Shown here: one piece after another, positions 59,003 to 64,000 of the stretch
Position numbering within the stretch: the first letter of the stretch is position 1
How the letters are laid out: the number at the start of each line of letters is the position of its first letter
DNA from: Anaerolineae bacterium
GTDB lineage: Bacteria; Chloroflexota; Anaerolineae; Promineifilales; Promineifilaceae
Assembly: GCA_020848035.1 (NCBI GenBank)
Contig: JADLAX010000030.1
Location: 62,001-126,000, forward strand
Direction of reading: 5' to 3'
Length of the DNA stretch: 64,000 bases
Position numbers and translations under genes: made by a program
The notes under the pieces: generated by a model
What the model was told of the DNA's origin: nothing
The model's database searches: none
What the model saw: the letters and a program-made list of their open reading frames with translations, nothing else

Positions 59003-60418
59003 TTAGATATACCCCAGCGCTTCTAACCGGCGCACCACCGCCTCGTCAAGCTGGGTCGCCTCGTCGGGGGCGTTGGTGTGCTGGGCGACCCATTTTTGCA
59101 GCTGCCTCGCCAGGTAAACGGCCGTTTCCCGCTCCGTCTCAATCACATTCCAACACTCACCAGGGTCCCGTTCCAGGTCGTACAGCTCGTGTGCCCCATC
59201 GGAGGCCCAGATGAATTTGTGGCGCTGGGTGCGGATGGCGCGCAGCTGGCGCGAGAATTTGGCATCCACCGCCACCCCTTCGCGGCGGAATGAGTGCAGC
59301 TGCGGCGCCAAGTACTCGGTCACGGCAAAGTCGCGGTCGGTCGATTCCAGCGCCGCCGGGCGCAGGCTTTGCCCCTGCACGCTGGCCAGAACAGGGTCGT
59401 CGGGCGCGGCAATGATTTCCGCCAGCGTAGGCAGCAGGTCAACCGACTGCACCAAATCCTGGTTCCGCCGCCCGGCGGGGAAGTGTGCCGGGTAACGGAC
59501 GATGAGCGGCACGCGGGCCAGCGTCTCGTAAACGCAGTATTGATGGTCCATCAGGTTGTGGTCGCCCAAGTTTTCGCCGTGGTCGGCGGTGATGATCAGC
59601 ACGGTGTTGTCCAGCAGCTGGTTTTGCCACAGAAAGTGGTACAGCTCGCCAATACGGCCGTCCAGGTAAGCCAGCTCAGCATCGTACAGGCGGGTGAGGA
59701 TGTCCCAATCGTCGGCCGTCATGGCCACTTCGCCGCTCATGAACTTCCAGGCGTTCTGGTTCACCTGCTGCCAGCGCTGCTCCTGCGCCGGGCTCAAAAA
59801 GCGGCGGCGGAAGGCGCGCGGCGGGTCGTAGCGCAGGTGGGGTTCCATGTAGTTGGCAAAGATGAAAAACGGCCGTTCCCCAGCCGTGCGCGGTCCAATC
59901 CATCGCTTCATCTCCAGGTTCAGCCGCCAGGCACCGCTGTCGTACCAGCTGTTTTTGTGGGGGGAACGGCCGTAATACAGCCGCCGATACAGCGCATTGC
60001 CCATTTTCTGCCAGCCGGGCAGCTGTTCACCTTGAAAGACGTTGCGCACATCTTTCAGCTGGGCAAAACCGCGTGCCAACCCGGTGGCCTGGCCAATCAG
60101 GGCATTGGCCGTCAGCGCCAGCGTGTCGTAGCCGTGGCTGCTTAAAAAGCTGGCCAGGGTGGGGATGTCTGGACGCAGCTTTAATTTACGGCCGTACAGC
60201 CCGTGTCCCGACAGGTACATGCCGGTAAACAGCGAAGCATGGCTCGGCACCGTCCACACGCCTGCCGAAATCGCCTTCTCGTACAGGGTGCCCTCGGCGG
60301 CAATCTGGTCGATGTGCGGTGTGGTGGGCCGGGCATAGCCATAACAGGAGAGGTGATCGGCCCGACCAGCATCCATCACCAGCAGGATGATGTTGGGCCG
60401 TTGTGGATTCATTTTCAC
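59003..60418 (-). CDS. Sulfatase-fold hydrolase or transferase with Thr nucleophile (second copy)
   Basis: 471 residues. Metal set in MDAGRADHLSCYGY; nucleophile segment reads SAGVWTVPSHASLFTG, so Thr56 is where formylglycine sulfatases have Cys. Later ITADHGENLGDHNL. The C-terminal part has the sulfatase-like IRTQRHKFIWASDGAHELYDLERDPGE. Same family as the 45569 protein but with a more typical end. No signal peptide. Start: GTG at 60418 with GGGAG five bases upstream, or ATG at 60412. Activity on a phospho- or sulfo-ester is possible; by sequence it is not a formylglycine enzyme. Confidence 0.8.
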   Translation of the reverse strand: MKMNPQRPNIILLVMDAGRADHLSCYGYARPTTPHIDQIAAEGTLYEKAISAGVWTVPSHASLFTGMYLSGHGLYGRKLKLRPDIPTLASFLSSHGYDTLALTANALIGQATGLARGFAQLKDVRNVFQGEQLPGWQKMGNALYRRLYYGRSPHKNSWYDSGAWRLNLEMKRWIGPRTAGERPFFIFANYMEPHLRYDPPRAFRRRFLSPAQEQRWQQVNQNAWKFMSGEVAMTADDWDILTRLYDAELAYLDGRIGELYHFLWQNQLLDNTVLIITADHGENLGDHNLMDHQYCVYETLARVPLIVRYPAHFPAGRRNQDLVQSVDLLPTLAEIIAAPDDPVLASVQGQSLRPAALESTDRDFAVTEYLAPQLHSFRREGVAVDAKFSRQLRAIRTQRHKFIWASDGAHELYDLERDPGECWNVIETERETAVYLARQLQKWVAQHTNAPDEATQLDEAVVRRLEALGYI

Positions 60419-60443
60419 GCGAACTCCCTTTTCTGGAATTTAT

Positions 60444-60509
60444 GGCGTGAAACGTGAAACGTGATTTTTCGCTTATCACATTTCACGTTTCACGCATCAC
60501 GTTTCACGC
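60444..60509. repeat. GTGAAAC iterated hairpin, copy 2
   Basis: GGCGTGAAACGTGAAACG opens the left arm; the right arm has TCACATTTCACGTTTCACG and ATCACGTTTCACGC. The right end runs into the coding region of the GT4 gene, whose final residues RET and stop are encoded by the repeat. Confidence 0.8.
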
Positions 60510-61738
60510 ACCACCTGGCCGCAAATGGCCTGTACGTTTTGTGCCGTTTTTTCCCAACTGTGCCAGGTTTGGATTTTTAGGCGGGCCTGGGTACCCATCT
60601 CATCGGCCATTGTGGGGTTGGCCAACAGGTTCAAGATTTGGTCGGCCAGCTGTGTGGCGCAGCCCGCTTCGTACAGGAAGCCGGTTACGCCGTCGTCAAT
60701 CAGTTCAGCAATCTGGCCGCCGCGTGTGGCGACCACCGGCAGTCCCATGGCCGTGTATTCAATCACCTTCAGTGGTGAGACGTAAGCCAGCGCTTCCGCT
60801 GTGTATGGCCCCACACCCACGTTCATGGCGGCCAGGTGGTCTGGCACCTGGGAAAAATCCACCCGGCCGGTCCAGACGCAGTTGTGCAGCCCCAGCGACT
60901 GGCCGAGTGCCTGCGCCCGGCGCAGCTCCGGCCCGTAGCCTACCAGCAGCAGCGTGGCTTCTGGTTTGGCCTGCTCTACCTGCTGCCAGGCGCGCAGCAG
61001 GGTGTCCAGGTCGTTGCCCGGCCAGAAGCCGCCGACGTAGCCGACCACTTTACGCCGCGCCAGGCCATGACGCTGGCGCACTGCCTGCCCTTCGGCCCCG
61101 TCGGCGGCAAAGGCACCCAGATCGATCCCGTTGGGCACGATGTGGATTTTGCTGGCCGGCACGCCCATCGCCACAAACAGCTCTTTCATGCCTTGGGAGA
61201 TGACCAGGATGGCAGCGGCCGTTTCGTACAAAAACTGCTCATGCTGCCGGTCGGCGCGGCTCATGTGGCGTTGAAGCACGTGGTCGGCCTGGTAAGCAAA
61301 GGGGGCCGGGGCGCGCAGCACAAGCGGCTGCTTGGCCTCTCGGGCCACGCGGGCCAACGTTTTGAGGTCTTGCTGGGAGAGGTGGAGCAGCAGGACGTCA
61401 AAGGTGTTGTTTTGCAGGACGGCCGTTACCTCCTTCACCATTTTCCTCGTGTACAGGTAAGGTGCGATGGGCACCCGGCTCATGGGCGATTTTAAGCGGC
61501 GCATGCTTTGGCGCAGGGCGGCCCACCTTGTGTGATGCGGCCGTTTGGGGGTCCCCGCTCTGTGCCGATCCAGCACGTTGCTTTCGGCCAGCATAGCTGG
61601 GGTGACGCGAGGAACGGGGGTGAGCTGCCAGCCATCGAGCTGAGCCGCGGCCGATAAAAAGTGGCGCGATACCAGCCCCTCGCCCATTTTCAGCGGCAGA
61701 AAGGTGTTGTAGTAAAGAACGTTTAGCGGCTTGTCCAT
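60497..61738 (-). CDS. GT4 glycosyltransferase
   Basis: 413 residues from the ATG at 61738. The frame also reads from 62089, but the first 117 residues overlap the GT2 gene and look non-protein. GT4 marks: LYYNTFLPLKMGEGLVSRHFL, VVGYVGGFWPGNDLDTLLRAW, LLLVGYGPELRRAQAL, NVGVGPYTAEALAYVSPLKVIEYTAMGLPVVATRGGQIAEL. The last three codons (Arg-Glu-Thr-stop) come from the GTGAAAC repeat. It follows the GT2 gene by 14 bases. Adds a sugar in the cytoplasm. Confidence 0.9.
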   Translation of the reverse strand: MDKPLNVLYYNTFLPLKMGEGLVSRHFLSAAAQLDGWQLTPVPRVTPAMLAESNVLDRHRAGTPKRPHHTRWAALRQSMRRLKSPMSRVPIAPYLYTRKMVKEVTAVLQNNTFDVLLLHLSQQDLKTLARVAREAKQPLVLRAPAPFAYQADHVLQRHMSRADRQHEQFLYETAAAILVISQGMKELFVAMGVPASKIHIVPNGIDLGAFAADGAEGQAVRQRHGLARRKVVGYVGGFWPGNDLDTLLRAWQQVEQAKPEATLLLVGYGPELRRAQALGQSLGLHNCVWTGRVDFSQVPDHLAAMNVGVGPYTAEALAYVSPLKVIEYTAMGLPVVATRGGQIAELIDDGVTGFLYEAGCATQLADQILNLLANPTMADEMGTQARLKIQTWHSWEKTAQNVQAICGQVVRET

Positions 61739-61752
61739 GCGGTTTGCCCGGT

Positions 61753-62802
61753 TCACGCCAGGGCCTGGCTGAGGCGGCGGCGCATGCGGCCCGCCCGATT
61801 CACTGTTTTCTGGCCCAACCAGATTTTTATGGTGAGCCGGGCCAGGCGGCGCAGGCGCGGGCCAAAACCCGGGTAAAAACGCGCGGCTCGCAGCGCGTTG
61901 GCCTGTGCCGCCAGCCGCTGGCCGTGGCGCGCCTGCAAAATCGCCTTTTTGCGGTACCCACCGGAATACGCCTTGCGGATGAGGTTGCCCTGCTGCCGGT
62001 ACTTTTCGGGATGGTCGCGGAAGAACTTCTCGACCGTTTGCAGCCACTCGTCGGCGAAGTTGCCGGTGAGGGTTTTGCAGCCGGACCATTTGCGCTCGTT
62101 GGCCAGGGAGTGGGGCAGGTAGACAATCTCGGCCTCGCCATAAAAGTGCCAGGCGCGCAGGAAAAATTCAAAATCCATCACGTAGTACAGCGCTTCTTTC
62201 AGCAGCCCGTGTTCTGCGATGACGCGGATGTGGTTAAACACGGCCGGTTGGGCCATCGACTGGCCAAAGAGGAGCGTCTTTTGGGTAAACCGGCTCATGT
62301 CGCGCCGGTGCAAAAAGCCGCCTTGCTCATCAACCGCCTGGCTGTCGCCAAAGACCATGGCCAGGTTGGGGTGGGCGGCAAAGGCCCGGCCCACGTGGCG
62401 CAGAGCGTGGGGTGGGTAGTAGTCGTCGGAGTTGAGCCAGGTGATGACGCTGCCGCTGGCCTGCTGCCACCCTTTGTTGATGGCATGGGTCTGGCCGCGA
62501 TCCGTCTCGCTGACCCAGCGGGTGATCCACGGCTCGTACTGCCGGATGACGTCTACGGTGTTGTCGCTGGAGCCGCCGTCCATGATGAAATATTCCAGGT
62601 TGGGGTAACCTTGCAGCAAAATGGAGCGAATCGTTTCTTCGATAAACTGCCCCTGGTTGTACGACGGGGTGACGACGGTGATGCGTGGCCAGGAACGGCC
62701 GTCCGCCATCACGTCCGGTAAAGGGTCTGGCGCGTCCGTCCAGGGCCAACCGGTTTTGCCCGCTGGCGGGGGCGGCAGGGTGTCTAGGGTTGGTTTGGGC
62801 AT
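61753..62802 (-). CDS. GT2 glycosyltransferase
   Basis: 349 residues. GT-A fold: ITVVTPSYNQGQFIEETIRSIL, DGGSSDNTVDVIRQY, the VSETDRGQTHAINKGWQQASGSVITWLNSDD region with DDD-like metal motif (SDD), MDFEFFLRAWHFYG later. Helical Arg-rich tail. It works with a nucleotide sugar in the cytoplasm. The N-terminal 40 residues (PKPTLDTLPPPPAGK) are an unusual proline-rich lead. No ribosome site is obvious; preceding spacer is a repeat hairpin. Confidence 0.9.
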   Translation of the reverse strand: MPKPTLDTLPPPPAGKTGWPWTDAPDPLPDVMADGRSWPRITVVTPSYNQGQFIEETIRSILLQGYPNLEYFIMDGGSSDNTVDVIRQYEPWITRWVSETDRGQTHAINKGWQQASGSVITWLNSDDYYPPHALRHVGRAFAAHPNLAMVFGDSQAVDEQGGFLHRRDMSRFTQKTLLFGQSMAQPAVFNHIRVIAEHGLLKEALYYVMDFEFFLRAWHFYGEAEIVYLPHSLANERKWSGCKTLTGNFADEWLQTVEKFFRDHPEKYRQQGNLIRKAYSGGYRKKAILQARHGQRLAAQANALRAARFYPGFGPRLRRLARLTIKIWLGQKTVNRAGRMRRRLSQALA

Positions 62803-62848
62803 GAAAGTCTCCAGTGCAATCGTAAGTTTTCGGGTTTTGTGGGACCTG

Positions 62849-62901
62849 GCGTGAAACGTGAAACGTGATTTGTGTCATCACGTTTCACGTTTCACGCTTC
62901 A
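62849..62901. repeat. GTGAAAC iterated hairpin, copy 3
   Basis: GCGTGAAACGTGAAACGTG and TCACGTTTCACGTTTCACG are perfect mirror arms of about 20 bp around a nine-base centre. It lies between the GT2 and the sulfotransferase genes, on a spot where a terminator would be expected, but no T-run follows. Confidence 0.8.
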
Positions 62902-62914
62902 CCCACTATGCCAA

Positions 62915-63808
62915 CTATCTTTTGGGCAGCAGCCGCCGGACGACGCGGCGCACCCTTGAGATGGAGTTGCGCCACAATGCATAGACCTTGTTGAGCCGCT
63001 GAAACGTTTCCAGCTCTTTTTGGAATGAACCATCCTGCTGCTGGAGCCGGGCTTCAAACTGCGCCTGGGCAAAGTGGTACAGGTCCAGGTCTAGCTGGTT
63101 GGCGGCACGAATCAGGTGGGTTGTTTTGGTGTCTAGATGCTGACGGTACGGCCGTTTCTGGGTCACATTGGCGGGCACATAAAAGGGCCACCGCTGCCAG
63201 CCCAGGCTGCGTTTAAGCAAAATCAGCGACTCGTCAAAACGTTCTGTCAGCCCCACCACGGCCAGGTGGCGGCTCATGTTTTGTTGGGCTGCTTCGAGAA
63301 TCTCGTCGCCGTACTGGCCAGCGGTCAGGTACGGTGTTTCCAGGCCAGCCAAAAACTTCGTCTGGCCGTTGTCTGCCTCGCGGGAGACGCCGCTGGTGAC
63401 AAATTCGGCCAGGCTCATCTGCCCCTCGGCGACCGTTTTGTACAGATAATTTTCCTTGTTCCGGCAAATGTAGTAGTAGTGCGACAGCACACGGTCGACC
63501 GGGTGGCGCAGGATGGTGATGGGGGTAGACGGCCGTCCCAGAGCGTGTTGAAAACCAAACCCTTCGTGGCCCATGAAAACGGCCGTTTCTTGCTTCATCC
63601 CTTCGGGCAGCGCCGCAAAATAGTCGTAGCGCCACCGGGCACTTTCCCGGCCGCTTTTGCCGTGAATCTTCTTACGAAAGGTGGCCGGGTAGCTGTCTAA
63701 CACCCGCGCCGTGCCGTATTCGCGGCGTAAAATCTGTGACAGCGTGCTGCCAGCTGCTTTGGGAATGTGTAAAAAAAAGATAAGGCTTTTGGGCTCCTGA
63801 TCGGTCAT
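62915..63808 (-). CDS. Sulfotransferase (Sulfotransfer_2 type)
   Basis: 297 residues. PAPS loop FLHIPKAAGSTLSQIL and 3'-phosphate region ITILRHPVDRVLSHYYYI, the family 2 pattern. A QKRPYRQHLD segment and a basic tail follow. AGGAGAACTG lies upstream of the ATG. Most upstream of the six sulfotransferases in the locus within the window. Acts on a sugar acceptor that cannot be inferred. Confidence 0.87.
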   Translation of the reverse strand: MTDQEPKSLIFFLHIPKAAGSTLSQILRREYGTARVLDSYPATFRKKIHGKSGRESARWRYDYFAALPEGMKQETAVFMGHEGFGFQHALGRPSTPITILRHPVDRVLSHYYYICRNKENYLYKTVAEGQMSLAEFVTSGVSREADNGQTKFLAGLETPYLTAGQYGDEILEAAQQNMSRHLAVVGLTERFDESLILLKRSLGWQRWPFYVPANVTQKRPYRQHLDTKTTHLIRAANQLDLDLYHFAQAQFEARLQQQDGSFQKELETFQRLNKVYALWRNSISRVRRVVRRLLPKR

Positions 63809-63822
63809 CAGTTCTCCTCCAG

Positions 63823-64000
63823 CTACTGGAGCAAATGCGGTTCCCAGAAGGCGCGGTCGTATTTGGGCCAGGCATGGCAGCCAAACGGAAGCTGGTAGTT
63901 GTTCTGCTCAAAACAGGTGCGCGGTGCCCCTTCAAAGCCAAAGCGCAGAGCTTCCGGCACCGGGGCGATCTTGAACTCTGGCACATAATGTTGGGCGCGG
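63823..64000 (-). CDS. C-terminal fragment of a DUF5672-like protein
   Basis: The frame is open from the window's right edge to a TAG at 63823-63825, giving 58 residues. They contain FGFEGAPRTCFEQNN and QLPFGCHAWPKYDRAFW, which match the end of DUF5672, a family often found in glycan loci and thought to be glycosyltransferase-like. The gene begins beyond the window. Confidence 0.6.
   Translation of the reverse strand, partial: RAQHYVPEFKIAPVPEALRFGFEGAPRTCFEQNNYQLPFGCHAWPKYDRAFWEPHLLQ

Larger units (their letters stand above)
1..64000. repeat. Over-represented palindrome ACGGCCGT (HIP1-like)
   Basis: The octamer ACGGCCGT, with a CGGCCG core and often flanked by A/G on the left and T on the right, was counted by eye at about 118 places. 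It is spread evenly on and between genes. At about 60% GC roughly 2 copies are expected. Examples begin near 79, 105, 969, 4223, 9371, 11970, 12037, 15894, 21563, 26408, 30141, 33593, 41788, 46079, 50503, 57849 and 63577. In coding DNA it appears in all frames, giving Thr-Ala-Val, Asn-Gly-Arg or Arg-Pro. The pattern is like HIP1 of cyanobacteria but with a different word. The count is manual and may be off by a few. Confidence 0.9.

Noticed and set aside
45569-60418. Formylglycine-dependent sulfatases with a matching maturase
   Set aside because: Both proteins have Thr in the nucleophile position and no FGE or AtsB-like gene is in the window.
61739-62089. N-terminal extension of the GT4 protein at 60497
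   Set aside because: It overlaps the GT2 gene, has Pro/Arg-rich shadow composition, and the ATG at 61738 starts right at the GT4 fold.

Overview
The window is about 64 kb of GC-rich bacterial chromosome. It looks like a member of the Chloroflexota (Anaerolineae/Caldilineae/Ardenticatenia-like). This rests on the style of the gene families (DUF11 surface protein, long runs of GT39/YfhO membrane proteins, SulP, half-size EamA, BmrCD-like ABC pair) and on short iterated words in the spacers. The taxonomy is inferred; no rRNA, tRNA, CRISPR array or phage gene was found. The palindrome ACGGCCGT occurs about 118 times by eye, roughly once per 540 bases, against about 2 expected by chance.

Layout. 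(1) 1-8200: the end of a large uncharacterised protein; a minus-strand DUF421/EamA/Smr operon; then a MarR regulator with a near-consensus promoter, followed by an asymmetric heterodimeric ABC exporter and a terminator. (2) 8300-15220: acyltransferase, rhodanese, SulP sulfate-type permease, moeA, a flippase-like membrane protein and a C39-LysM protein. (3) 15400-33620: eight large multi-pass membrane proteins on the plus strand (GT39/GT87-like glycosyltransferases and YfhO-like proteins) with one secreted DUF11 protein among them. Five of the eight carry the same C-terminal beta-rich domain of about 125 residues. (4) 33545-40514: a sulfotransferase, a low-GC DUF6941-hicA-hicB cassette, an ABC-F ATPase, a GNAT acetyltransferase, a VUT/YhhQ transporter and an alpha/beta hydrolase. 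Two related leader elements of about 114 bases lie upstream of the last two. (5) 40841-64000: one long minus-strand exopolysaccharide locus that starts beyond the window's right edge and ends at a strong terminator.

How the genes work together. Region 5 has the parts of a Wzx/Wzy-type capsule or exopolysaccharide system: a priming polyprenyl-phosphate sugar transferase, GT4 and GT2 glycosyltransferases, an O-antigen ligase/polymerase-like protein, a Wzz/BY-kinase fusion and a beta-helix secreted protein. It also has six sulfotransferases and two sulfatase-fold proteins whose predicted nucleophile is threonine rather than cysteine. The simplest reading is a sulfated (and perhaps phospho-substituted) surface polysaccharide. 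The SulP permease in region 2 could supply sulfate, but that link is inference. Region 3 probably builds or decorates envelope glycans or glycolipids from polyprenyl-linked sugars outside the membrane.

Many spacers hold hairpins built from short iterated words (GTGAAAC, ATCTGTG, ACGAATA and others). Some have entered genes in frame, in moeA and in one GT39 gene, and one provides the last codons of a glycosyltransferase.
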